NCBI GenBank assembly: GCA_036823295.1
Contig: DAISGD010000002.1
Span: 1 to 64,000, forward strand
DNA: 64,000 bases
From: UBA4742 sp002403895
GTDB lineage: Bacteria > Actinomycetota > Acidimicrobiia > Acidimicrobiales > Acidimicrobilacustridaceae
Direction of reading: 5' to 3'
This document shows positions 49,137-57,757 of this stretch, in pieces (position 1 is the first letter of the stretch; every line of letters begins with the position of its first letter). Below the pieces are notes generated by a model that made no database searches, had not been told where the DNA came from, and saw nothing but the letters and a program-made list of their open reading frames with translations. The position numbers and the translations under genes were made by a program.

Positions 49137-51221
49137 ATGCGCCGCGCCTTGCCTGATCCGGTCCCTCCACCCCCGCCCACCCGGCGGGATGCCGTCGTCG
49201 ATGTGCTCCACGGCGTGGAAGTCCCCGATCCGTACCGCTGGCTCGAGGCGGGCGACGACCCCTCGACGCGGGCCTGGATCGATGCCCAGAACGACCACAC
49301 CCGGGCCGTTCTCGACGCACTGCCTGGGCGCGAGGCGATCCGCCGCCGGCTGACCGGCCTGTTGCGCACCGGCTCGTCGGTGGCCTGCACCGTGGCCGGC
49401 GACCGCGTGTTCTCGCTGGAACGGTGGGGCCACCACGACCAGGCGGTGCTCGTCGTCCGATCGGCGCTGCGGCCCGGCCTGGCTCGCAGCCTGATCGACC
49501 CGGTGGCGGTCGGCGGCGATTCCACCGCGGCCATCGACTGGTACCACCCTTCGCCCGACGGTCGGCTGGCGGCCTACGGACTGTCCACCAACGGCGACGA
49601 ACGCTCGACGCTGCGGGTGATCGACGTGGGTTCGGGCGGTCACCTGTCCGACATCATCGACGACACCCGGGCGGCCTCAGTGGCCTGGGCGCCGGACGGT
49701 TCCGCCTTCGCCTACACCCGCTATCCCCATGAGGGCGAGGTGCCCGACGACGAGCGGGACTACTGGCGCAAGGTCTACTGGCACGTGCTGGGCACCGACA
49801 CCAGTCGGGACCCGCTGGTGTGGGGCGACCTGCCCGACAAGACGGCGTGGCCCATCGTGTCGCTGTCCAGCGACGGCCGGTGGCTGCTGGTCCACGTCTC
49901 CATCGCGTGGAGCCGGGTGGATGTCCACCTGCTCGATCGCCGCACCGGATCGTCCACCGCCATGATCGAAGGCATCGAGGCAGTGTCGTCGTTCCAGGTG
50001 GTGGGCGACGAGGTCATCGGCATCACCACCCTGGACGCCGACCGGGGCCGCGTCGTGTCGGCCTCGCTGGTGGCAGCCTGGCACGACAACTGGTGCACCA
50101 TCGTGCCCGAATCCGACTCCGTGCTGGAAGCGGTGGCCGCCACCAGTGCGTCGCTCGTGGTGCTGCGCTCGGTATCGGCGGTGGCCTCCCTCGACCAGTA
50201 CCACCACGACGGGACCCACCACGCCCCCATCGAGCTCCCCGAGCTGGGCTCGTTGGCCGGACTCACCGCCAGCGACGAGCGCGACGAGGCGTTCGTGTCG
50301 TTCACCTCGTTCACCCGTCCGGCCACGCTGCTGCGCTGGCGCCCCCAGGAGGTCACCGACTGGAGCCGCCTGAGCGAGTCCGATGCACCGGGTGACGGCC
50401 CTCAGGGCACCTACGTGGTGGAGCAGGTCCAGTACCCGTCCGGCGACGGCACCGAGGTCCCCATGTTCCTCATCCGGGCCGAGGGCACCCGGCCCGGTCC
50501 CGAGACCCCGTGTGTGCTGACCGGCTACGGCGGCTTCGCCGTGTCCCTCGGCCCGGCCTACAGCGCGGCGGTGGTCGAGGTGTGCGACGCCGGTGGCCTC
50601 TACGCGGTGGCCAACCTGCGCGGTGGCGCCGAACGAGGCGAGGGCTGGCACCGGGCCGGCATGCGCGAGCACAAGCAGCAGAGCTTCGACGACTTCCTGG
50701 CCGCGGTCGACTGGCTCGTCGACCAGCAGATGACGTCGCGCCCGCGCCTGGCGATCCGGGGTGGCAGCAACGGTGGCCTGCTGATGGCTGCCGCCATCAC
50801 CCAACGCCCCGACCTGTGCGCCGCCGCCCAGATCGCCGTGCCCCTGCTCGACATGGTGCGCTACCACCAGTTCCTCATCGCCCGGCTGTGGATCCCCGAG
50901 TATGGCGACCCCGAGGTGCCCGACGAGTTCGCCTGGCTCCACGCCTACTCCCCCTATCACCACGTCGAGGACGGCACCTGCTATCCCGCCGTGCTGTTGA
51001 CCACTGCCGAGGACGACTCGCGCGTCGACCCCCTGCACGCCCGCAAGATGGCGGCCCGGCTCCAGGAGGCCACCGCCTGCGGTGATCGTCACCCGGTGCT
51101 GTTGCGCGAGGAGGCCCAAGCCGGCCACGGCCAGGGCAAGCCGGTGACTCGCCAAGCCGCCGAGCTGGCCGACGTGCTGGCGTTCCTGTGGTGGCAGCTC
51201 GGCGTCATCGTCGACGCCTGA
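49137..51221 (+). CDS. Prolyl oligopeptidase family serine peptidase (S9A)
   Basis: A 694-residue cytosolic peptidase. The N-terminal part begins PPPPTRRDAVVDVLHGVEVPDPYRWLEAGDDPSTRAWIDAQN and runs into a seven-bladed propeller. The alpha/beta-hydrolase domain carries YGGFAVSLGPAYSAAV, NLRGGAERGEGWHRAGM, nucleophile Ser in RGGSNGGLLMAAA, Asp in TAEDDSRVDPLHARKM and His in AQAGHGQGKP. It cleaves short peptides after proline. ATG at 49137 lies 18 bases after bL37. Confidence 0.95.
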   Translation: MRRALPDPVPPPPPTRRDAVVDVLHGVEVPDPYRWLEAGDDPSTRAWIDAQNDHTRAVLDALPGREAIRRRLTGLLRTGSSVACTVAGDRVFSLERWGHHDQAVLVVRSALRPGLARSLIDPVAVGGDSTAAIDWYHPSPDGRLAAYGLSTNGDERSTLRVIDVGSGGHLSDIIDDTRAASVAWAPDGSAFAYTRYPHEGEVPDDERDYWRKVYWHVLGTDTSRDPLVWGDLPDKTAWPIVSLSSDGRWLLVHVSIAWSRVDVHLLDRRTGSSTAMIEGIEAVSSFQVVGDEVIGITTLDADRGRVVSASLVAAWHDNWCTIVPESDSVLEAVAATSASLVVLRSVSAVASLDQYHHDGTHHAPIELPELGSLAGLTASDERDEAFVSFTSFTRPATLLRWRPQEVTDWSRLSESDAPGDGPQGTYVVEQVQYPSGDGTEVPMFLIRAEGTRPGPETPCVLTGYGGFAVSLGPAYSAAVVEVCDAGGLYAVANLRGGAERGEGWHRAGMREHKQQSFDDFLAAVDWLVDQQMTSRPRLAIRGGSNGGLLMAAAITQRPDLCAAAQIAVPLLDMVRYHQFLIARLWIPEYGDPEVPDEFAWLHAYSPYHHVEDGTCYPAVLLTTAEDDSRVDPLHARKMAARLQEATACGDRHPVLLREEAQAGHGQGKPVTRQAAELADVLAFLWWQLGVIVDA

Positions 51222-51280
51222 CGAACGCATCGCGGCTCGAGGAGCCGGGCCCCGGTCCCGTCCGGATAGCGTGACAAGCC

Positions 51281-51631
51281 ATGCCATCGACTCCCTCGAA
51301 GGACCTCGTCGCCGTCGACAACCCGCATCCGGGGCGCGACTACGAGGTCAGCTACGCCACCCCTGAGCTCACCTGCCTGTGCCCCTTGACGGCCCAGCCC
51401 GACTTCGCCACGGTGACCATCACGTATGTACCCGACCAACACCTAGTCGAACTCAAGTCATTGAAGCTCTACCTCTGGACCTACCGCGATGTCGGCGTGT
51501 TCCACGAGGACGTGACCAACCGCATCCTCGACGACCTGGTCGCCGTCATCGCCCCCCGGCGCATGACGGTGCACACCCTCTGGAACGTCCGAGGCGGTAT
51601 CACCACCGAGGTCACCGCCTGCCATCCCTGA
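51281..51631 (+). CDS. queF: preQ0 reductase QueF (unimodular type I)
   Basis: A 116-residue NADPH-dependent 7-cyano-7-deazaguanine reductase, which makes preQ1 on the route to queuosine. The nucleophile is C34 in TCLCPLTAQPDFA, with D41; the QueF motif ELKSLKLYLWTYRD is at 57-70, and the preQ0-binding end reads LWNVRGGIT. It is the short Bacillus-like form. No queC, queD, queE or tgt is in the window, but a queuosine-salvage gene lies at 57758. TAGCGT at 51267-51272 suits a very short leader. Confidence 0.96.
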   Translation: MPSTPSKDLVAVDNPHPGRDYEVSYATPELTCLCPLTAQPDFATVTITYVPDQHLVELKSLKLYLWTYRDVGVFHEDVTNRILDDLVAVIAPRRMTVHTLWNVRGGITTEVTACHP

Positions 51632-51639
51632 AGTCGCCG

Positions 51640-52827
51640 TCAGATGGCGCCGGGCACGGTCTCGGGAACCTCGGTGCGTTCCTTGACGTCCGGCGGGCGG
51701 ATCTCCCCCGGCGTCGGCTGCGTCTTCGAGCCGGACAGGTCAACGAACGCCTTGAGGTCGTCGAGCGCCACCCATGACAGCAGCGTCCCACCGATGTCGC
51801 TCATGTGGATGTCGTCCTTCTGACGCAGGCCCTTCATTTCACCCGACGCCATCAGCACCGAGTGTTTGAACTGCAGGTCGTTGTCGGTGAAGAACGCCCA
51901 GGTGTCCACGAAGTGCACCCACGGGCGGGTCTGCGCTTCCTTCCAGGCGATGTTGCTGATGCGGTCCATGCCGTGGGTCTTGGTGTCGGGTCCCATCGGC
52001 GGCGGTCCGGCCCACAGGACGACCCGGTCGTTCTTCGGGCTACGCAGAAGATCCATGGTGCCGGCCACCCGCCGCTCGTACTCCGCGTACCAGTCGGGGC
52101 TGAAGCGCTCGAGCACCTTGCCGTCGGGCATCTTGATGTTCTGGCCGTCATTGGCGCCGAACATGATGACCACCACATCGGGGTCGTCCTTGGGAAGCAC
52201 GTCCTTGACCAGGTGCTCCGGCCAGTTGAAGAAGCTGGGCACGCACAGACCCGTTCCGAGATGGAAGTCGAGGGTCGACCTGAACAACCCGGTGCCCTCC
52301 GACACCCGGACCATCTGGGTACCGAACGTCTCGGTCACCGAGTCGCCGCCCACCCACAGCTTGAGCGGGTTGGCCGCCGTCGGGGTCCGCAGCGTGGGCC
52401 TGAGGGTCGCCGGATCAGGCGTCGTCGTGGCGGTGGCGCCGTCCGAGCCGCTGGCCGCGGCCAGCTCGTTCTTCAGATCGTCGATCGACTGGGTCTTGGC
52501 TTCACGGCCCATGGCGTCGTCAAGCCCTCGGCGAGGCGCAGTCAGGTGTAGGAAGTCAGCGACGCCGGCGACACCCTCTGCGACATCGGTCCGCCACCCG
52601 GAGTTGCCTCGTTTGGCCTGGCTCTGGCGCAGCGTCGCATCGGCACTGCCAACCATGGCGATGAGCAGCGCCCCGAGCAGGATCACCAGGACCAGACCGG
52701 CCGGCATCGTGCCCGGCCGCGACGAGCGGAACGGCCGCAGCACCACCCGCCAGGCGGAGCGACGGGGCGCCGGTGGCGGCACCGGCCCGCGCCGACGCCG
52801 ATCCTGGTTCTGGTCGACGGTCCCCAC
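51640..52827 (-). CDS. Membrane-anchored SGNH hydrolase (DUF459-like)
   Basis: A 395-residue protein with a basic cytosolic head, one membrane helix (PAGLVLVILLGALLIAMVGSA), a linker, and an extracytoplasmic SGNH domain: LKLWVGGDSVTETFG (block I Ser), VVIMFGANDGQNI (Asn block) and QKDDIHMSDIGG (Asp/His pair). DUF459-type partners of MBOAT acyltransferases finish O-acetylation of surface polysaccharides, as AlgJ/AlgX do with AlgI. It lies 118 bases downstream of the MBOAT gene on the same strand, supporting that pairing. Confidence 0.9.
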   Translation of the reverse strand: MGTVDQNQDRRRRGPVPPPAPRRSAWRVVLRPFRSSRPGTMPAGLVLVILLGALLIAMVGSADATLRQSQAKRGNSGWRTDVAEGVAGVADFLHLTAPRRGLDDAMGREAKTQSIDDLKNELAAASGSDGATATTTPDPATLRPTLRTPTAANPLKLWVGGDSVTETFGTQMVRVSEGTGLFRSTLDFHLGTGLCVPSFFNWPEHLVKDVLPKDDPDVVVIMFGANDGQNIKMPDGKVLERFSPDWYAEYERRVAGTMDLLRSPKNDRVVLWAGPPPMGPDTKTHGMDRISNIAWKEAQTRPWVHFVDTWAFFTDNDLQFKHSVLMASGEMKGLRQKDDIHMSDIGGTLLSWVALDDLKAFVDLSGSKTQPTPGEIRPPDVKERTEVPETVPGAI

Positions 52828-52945
52828 CCGGCCACGTTACCGGCGGCCCACCCTGAGGGGCATGCGGGCCAAGACCCCGCGTTCGACCCCCGATTCTCCC
52901 CGCTCAGCGGGCAAAGGTGACGCCGAAACGGGAGTGCAATGAGGG

Positions 52946-54397
52946 TTAGAACTGGTAATAGATGAAGGGGGCGATGCCTTCGGGGCCGAGGGCGTCGATG
53001 AGCACCAGTCCGGCACCGAGGACCAGTATCTGCACTACCGGGGCAGCCCGGGCGAACTTGGTGGTGACCGCCTCGGGGATCCGTTGCGGGACGAACTGTG
53101 AGGCCAACATGGCCAGCACCGTCCCGATCACCAGCGGGGTGACCATTGCACTCGAGCCACCGTCACCGATGAGGCGACCGAGGACCTCGAAGGCGCCGCC
53201 CATGCTCCGCGCCCGGAAGAAGACCCAGGAGAGGCAGACGACGTTGAACGTCAGCACCCATTGCAACACCTTGACCAGCGGGGGCGGCAGGCCCATCGCC
53301 CCCCGTCGGGCCCACGCCTGCTTCACCACTCGCTCCCCGACCAGATAGCCGCCCTGGCTCACGCCCCAGATCACGAACGTCCAGTGGGCGCCGTGCCACA
53401 ACCCACCGATGACCATGGTCAGGAACAGGTTCCGGTAGGTGAACAGCTCGCTCCCCCGGTTTCCTCCCAGCGGGATGTAGAGATAATCCCGCAGCCAGCG
53501 CGACAACGTCATGTGCCAGCGACGCCAGAAGTCCTGCAGGGACAGCGCCCGGTAGGGGGCGTTGAAGTTCTGGGGAAAGCGGATGCCTAGCAGCAGGGCA
53601 ACTCCGATGGCGATGTCGGTGTAGCCCGAGAAGTCGGCGTAGATCTGGATGGCGTAGGCGTAGATGCCCCACAGCGTCTGCCACGAGCTCGAGTCCTGGG
53701 GCAGGGCGAACACCGGGTCGGCGATGGTGGCCATGAAGCTCGAGATGACGATCTTCTTGAACAGCCCCCGGAAGATGAGCATGAACGGCTCGGCGGTGGG
53801 CACGTAGCGAGGGTCGGCGCCGGCGTCGAGCTGAGGTATGAACTCGCTGGCCCGCACGATCGGCCCGGCCACGAGGTGGGCGAAGAACGACAGGTAGACG
53901 GCGAAGTCGAGCAGGCCGACCGGGCGCCGCCACACCCCCCGGCCGATGTCGATCACGTAGCTGATGGCCTGGAACGTGAAGAACGAGATGCCGATGGGCA
54001 AAAGCACGTTCACGAACGGCCCGTCGAGGTGGACGCCGATCATGGTCAGGCGCGCGGTGAACGAGTCGAGGAAGAAGTTGACGTATTTGAAGTACCCGAG
54101 CACGCCGAGATCCACGATCACCGCGGCGCGAACCAGCCGCCGGCTGCGCTGGGTCCGCTCGCCGTCGGGCGTCATGGCGGCGAACACGGCCTGACCGAAG
54201 GCCCAGTTCACGACGATGGAGAAGGCCAGCAGTCCGGTGATCGGGAGATCGTCCTGGCTGGAGAACCAGTACCCGTAGAAGAAGAAGCTGGCGCACAGGA
54301 TGAAGACCTTCCATGCCACCTTATGGGGTCGCAGGAGCCAACTCCCGGTGAAGACGACCAGGAAGAACACGGCGAAATCGATGGTGGGAAAGAGCAT
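52946..54397 (-). CDS. MBOAT-family O-acyltransferase (AlgI-like)
   Basis: A 483-residue membrane acyltransferase with about eleven helices. AlgI hallmarks: MLFPTIDFAVFFLVVFTGSWLL, LLPIGISFFTFQAISYVIDIGRG, FAHLVAGPIVRASEFIPQL, FADFSGYTDIAIGVALLLGIRFPQNFNAPYRALSLQDFWRRWHMTLSRWLRDYLYIPLGGNR and the catalytic His in GGLWHGAHWTFVIWG. It moves acyl groups across the membrane to an extracellular acceptor. ATG at 54397 was chosen; the longer frame from 54472 adds a non-hydrophobic stretch. Partner of the SGNH protein. Confidence 0.95.
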   Translation of the reverse strand: MLFPTIDFAVFFLVVFTGSWLLRPHKVAWKVFILCASFFFYGYWFSSQDDLPITGLLAFSIVVNWAFGQAVFAAMTPDGERTQRSRRLVRAAVIVDLGVLGYFKYVNFFLDSFTARLTMIGVHLDGPFVNVLLPIGISFFTFQAISYVIDIGRGVWRRPVGLLDFAVYLSFFAHLVAGPIVRASEFIPQLDAGADPRYVPTAEPFMLIFRGLFKKIVISSFMATIADPVFALPQDSSSWQTLWGIYAYAIQIYADFSGYTDIAIGVALLLGIRFPQNFNAPYRALSLQDFWRRWHMTLSRWLRDYLYIPLGGNRGSELFTYRNLFLTMVIGGLWHGAHWTFVIWGVSQGGYLVGERVVKQAWARRGAMGLPPPLVKVLQWVLTFNVVCLSWVFFRARSMGGAFEVLGRLIGDGGSSAMVTPLVIGTVLAMLASQFVPQRIPEAVTTKFARAAPVVQILVLGAGLVLIDALGPEGIAPFIYYQF

Positions 54398-54613
54398 CTC
54401 GGGTCGGCGGGTCCCCTGGTCAGCCGGATCAGCGGGCGCCACCCGGCCGGGCGTCGGGCGACGGTATCGCACCGCGTCGGGTCACCTCCTGCTCACGCCT
54501 CGCTCGAGGACCGCTGCACAACATGGGCACCGACCCGTCCGAGCGGCTCCCGAAGTCGCTACGTTCACAGCGGAGGCCGGGCACCGAGCCCGACCCCGGG
54601 GAGGATCGCCACC

Positions 54614-55579
54614 ATGGCCATGGAATATCGACGTCTCGGCCCCACCGGCCTCAAGGTGAGCGTGCTCTCCTTCGGCTCCTGGGTCACCTTCGGGACCCAG
54701 GTCGACACCGGCCTCGCCGGCGAGTGCCTGTCGGCCGCCCGCGATGCCGGGGTCAACTTCTTCGACAACGCCGAGTCCTACGCCGGCGGCGAATCCGAGC
54801 GCATCATGGGCAAGGCCATCGCCGAGCTCAACTGGCCCCGACGGTCCTACGTGATCTCGACCAAGCTCTATTGGGGCATCCACGACGCCCCCAACATGCA
54901 TCTGACCCTCAACCGCAAGTACCTGATGCAGGGCATCGACGGCTCGCTCGAACGCATGGGCCTCGACTTCGTGGACCTGTTGTTCTGCCATCGGCCCGAC
55001 CCCGACACCCCCATCGAGGAGACGGTGTGGGCCATGTCCGAGATCGTGTCGTCGGGCAAGGCCCTCTACTGGGGGACCTCGGAGTGGAGCGCGGCCGAGA
55101 TCCGAGCCGCCTGGGACATCGCCGATCGCCACCACCTGCACAAGCCGGTCATGGAGCAGCCGCAGTACAACCTGTTCGAGCGCAAGAAGGTCGAGCGGGA
55201 GTACGCCCGGCTCTACGACGACATCGGCCTCGGCCTCACCACTTGGAGCCCGCTGGCATCGGGGCTGTTGACGGGCAAGTACGCCGATGGGATCCCCGAC
55301 GACAGCCGAGCCGCCCTGCCCGGCTACGAGTGGCTCCGCGACGCCCTCACCGACGAGGGCCGCAACGCCAAGGTCAAGCGGCTGGCGGGCATCGCCCAGC
55401 GCTTCGACGCCACCCTGGCGCAGCTGGCCATCGCCTGGTGCGCCAGCAACCCCCACGTCTCGACCGTGATCACCGGGGCCAGCCGGGTCGAGCAGGTGCA
55501 CGAGAACCTGGCCGCCCTCGACGTGCTGGCTCAGCTCACCCCCGACGTGCTGGCCGAGATCAAGGAGATCGTCCGCTGA
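54614..55579 (+). CDS. Aldo/keto reductase (Kv-beta/YghZ-like)
   Basis: A 321-residue NADP(H)-dependent aldo/keto reductase. Tetrad residues: Asp in NFFDNAESY, Tyr in ESYAGGESE, Lys in VISTKLYWG, and His in LFCHRPDPD. SEWSAAEIRAAWDIADRH, QPQYNLFERKKVE, WSPLASGLLTGKY and ITGASRVEQVHENLAAL match the voltage-gated-channel-beta/YghZ branch. ATG at 54614 follows GGGGAGG. Its stop overlaps the start of the next gene as TGATG. Confidence 0.95.
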   Translation: MAMEYRRLGPTGLKVSVLSFGSWVTFGTQVDTGLAGECLSAARDAGVNFFDNAESYAGGESERIMGKAIAELNWPRRSYVISTKLYWGIHDAPNMHLTLNRKYLMQGIDGSLERMGLDFVDLLFCHRPDPDTPIEETVWAMSEIVSSGKALYWGTSEWSAAEIRAAWDIADRHHLHKPVMEQPQYNLFERKKVEREYARLYDDIGLGLTTWSPLASGLLTGKYADGIPDDSRAALPGYEWLRDALTDEGRNAKVKRLAGIAQRFDATLAQLAIAWCASNPHVSTVITGASRVEQVHENLAALDVLAQLTPDVLAEIKEIVR

Positions 55580-55998
55580 TGGAACTCGACACCGCCCTCG
55601 CGTTCGTCCGTGACCACCGCTGGGGGGTGCTCGTCACCCTGAAATCCGATGGTCGTCCGCAACTGTCCAACATCGGCTACGCGGTGGGAGATGACGGCAT
55701 CATCCGCATCTCGGTCACGGCCGGCCGGGCCAAGACGGCCAACGCCGGGCGCGACCCCCGAGTCTCGCTGCACGTCACCCGCGAAGACTTCTACGCCTAC
55801 GCCGTCATCGAGGGCCGCGCCGAGCTGTCGGCGGTTACCACCGAGCCCGGTGACGCGGCTGGTCAAGAACTGGCCGACCTCTACCGGGCCATGGCCGGCG
55901 AGCACGAGGATTGGGACGACTACTTCGCCGCCATGGTCCACGACCGCCGTCAGGTGCTGCGCATCCACACCGACCGGGCCTACGGCACGGTGCCCTGA
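55579..55998 (+). CDS. PPOX-class F420-dependent/flavin oxidoreductase family protein
   Basis: A 139-residue split-barrel protein: FVRDHRWGVLVTLKSDGRPQLSNIGYAVGDDGIIRISVTAGRAKTANAGRDPRVSLHVT, and FYAYAVIEGRAELSAV. This is the PPOX/PNPOx-like fold of F420- or FMN-dependent enzymes common in actinobacteria. GRPQLSNI and KTANAGRDPRVS are the usual cofactor-contact regions. Start ATG shares its A with the TGA of the aldo/keto reductase gene, so the two are translationally coupled. The substrate is unknown. Confidence 0.9.
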   Translation: MELDTALAFVRDHRWGVLVTLKSDGRPQLSNIGYAVGDDGIIRISVTAGRAKTANAGRDPRVSLHVTREDFYAYAVIEGRAELSAVTTEPGDAAGQELADLYRAMAGEHEDWDDYFAAMVHDRRQVLRIHTDRAYGTVP

Positions 55999-56042
55999 GG
56001 CGGAGTAGCGCTCGTCGCTTCCTTGACCCCGGCGATAGCGCG

Positions 56043-57746
56043 TCAGGGACAAGAAGAGTCGACGCCGAGCACGGTGGCCACCGCCTCGATGAGGGCGTCG
56101 ACTCGAGCCTGACCCCGTTGCCGCGCCACCGCGTAGGTGTCGTCGCCCACGGGTTCCACCACCTCGACGTACACCTTGAGCTTGGGCTCGGTGCCGCTGG
56201 GGCGCAGCGCGACGCGGGATCCGTCGGCCAGCTCCACCACGAGCGCGTCGGTCGGCGGCAGTGATCCGTCACCGTCCAACAGGTCGCTCACACGCTCGAC
56301 GGGGGTGGCGGCCAGCGCGTTGGGCGGCGCGGCCCGCACCGCGGCCATGGCGGCGGCGATGCGCCCGAGGCCATCGGGTTCGTCGATCCGCCACGACCAG
56401 GTGCGGGTGGTGTGCTCCCCGTGACGGCGGGCCAACGCCTCGAGGGTGTCCCACACGGTTCGTCCCTCGGCCTTGGCCACGGCCGATAGCTCGGCGAAGC
56501 GCAGCCCAGCGCTGATGCCGTCCTTGTCCCGCACCGCCTCGTCGACCGAGAAGCCGAGGGCCTCTTCGAACCCGAACACGAAATGCAGCTCCGGGCTGGT
56601 GAGCCCGGGGCGCACCACCCACTTGAAGCCGGTGGGGACCTCGGCGTAGTGAACGCCCTCGGCCTTGGCCATGCGAGCCAGCAGGTGCGACGACACGAAT
56701 GTGGTCACGACGAGCCGGTCATCGCCGGTGGACGTGGCCAGCACCCGCTCCCCCAGCAGCGCTCCGATCTGATTGCCATTGAGAGCGACGTAGTGACCGG
56801 CGCCATCGGCCACCATGACCCCGAGCCGGTCGGCGTCGGGGTCGTTGGCGATGACCACATCGGCGCCGACCCGGCGGGCCAACTCGGCGGCGAGGTCGAG
56901 GGCGCCCGGCTCCTCCGGGTTGGGGAAGGCCACCGTGGGGAAGTCGGGATCGGGCTGGGCCTGGTCGACGACCTCGTGCACGTCGGTGAACCCGGCGCGC
57001 CCCAACGCCTCCACGGCCACCGCCCCGCCCACGCCGTGCATGGGCGTGTAGACGATGCGCAGCACGCGGGGCCCGGGCTGAACCAGCCCCACCACGTGGT
57101 CGAGGTACGACTCCGCCACGTCGTCGCCGATCCGCTCGATGGCGGGGTCATCTTCGGCCGCCACCGCGATCGGGCCCGCGGCGGCGACCGCCTCGATGGC
57201 CGCGGCGATCTCGGCATCCACCGGCGGGATGATCTGAGCCCCGTCGCCCAGGTACACCTTGTAGCCGTTGTCCCGGGCCGGGTTGTGGCTGGCCGTGCAC
57301 ATCACTCCCGCATCGGCCCCCAGAGCCCGGATGGCGAAGGCCAGCACCGGGGTGGGGCAGGTGGCCGGGAACAGCTGGGCCCGCAGCCCGGCGGCGGCCA
57401 ACACCCGGGCGGTGTCGTGGGCAAAGACGTCGGACTTGTGGCGGGCATCGAAGCCGATGACCACCGTGGCGCCGGGGCCGAGCCATCGAGCCAACCCGGC
57501 TGCGGCCTGGCGCACCACCAGGCGATTCATCCGCCGGGGGCCGGCGCCCATCTCCCCCCGCAGGCCAGCCGTGCCGAAGGTGAGTCGCCCCCCGAAGCGA
57601 TCGGCGAGGTCGGCCTCGGCGTCGAGGTCCCCTGACTCGGCTTGTCGCAACAGCTCGCCCAGCTCCGCCTGGGTGTCGTCGTCGGGGTCGGCCTCACGCC
57701 ATGCTCGGGCGGTGTCGAGCAGATCGTGGGGCACGGACATGGCCAT
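56043..57746 (-). CDS. Phospho-sugar mutase (phosphoglucomutase/phosphomannomutase)
   Basis: A 567-residue alpha-D-phosphohexomutase of the PGM2-like type. Catalytic Ser is in MCTASHNPARDNGYKVY; metal loop ANDPDADRLGVMV; sugar loop GFEEALGFSVDE; phosphate loop LRPSGTEPKLKVYVE. The start region reads FGTAGLRGEMGAGPRRMNRL. It interconverts hexose or deoxyribose 1- and 5/6-phosphates, and the exact sugar is open. ATG at 57746; ATG at 57740 is also possible. The divergent salvage gene's -10 box overlaps this start codon. Confidence 0.95.
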   Translation of the reverse strand: MAMSVPHDLLDTARAWREADPDDDTQAELGELLRQAESGDLDAEADLADRFGGRLTFGTAGLRGEMGAGPRRMNRLVVRQAAAGLARWLGPGATVVIGFDARHKSDVFAHDTARVLAAAGLRAQLFPATCPTPVLAFAIRALGADAGVMCTASHNPARDNGYKVYLGDGAQIIPPVDAEIAAAIEAVAAAGPIAVAAEDDPAIERIGDDVAESYLDHVVGLVQPGPRVLRIVYTPMHGVGGAVAVEALGRAGFTDVHEVVDQAQPDPDFPTVAFPNPEEPGALDLAAELARRVGADVVIANDPDADRLGVMVADGAGHYVALNGNQIGALLGERVLATSTGDDRLVVTTFVSSHLLARMAKAEGVHYAEVPTGFKWVVRPGLTSPELHFVFGFEEALGFSVDEAVRDKDGISAGLRFAELSAVAKAEGRTVWDTLEALARRHGEHTTRTWSWRIDEPDGLGRIAAAMAAVRAAPPNALAATPVERVSDLLDGDGSLPPTDALVVELADGSRVALRPSGTEPKLKVYVEVVEPVGDDTYAVARQRGQARVDALIEAVATVLGVDSSCP

Positions 57747-57751
57747 ACAGT
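57746..57751 (+). promoter_or_regulatory. Leaderless -10 box of the queuosine-salvage gene
   Basis: TACAGT lies six bases before GTG 57758, with no ribosome site. Its first base is also the first base of the divergent mutase start codon. Confidence 0.5.
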
Positions 57752-57757
57752 TTGCCC

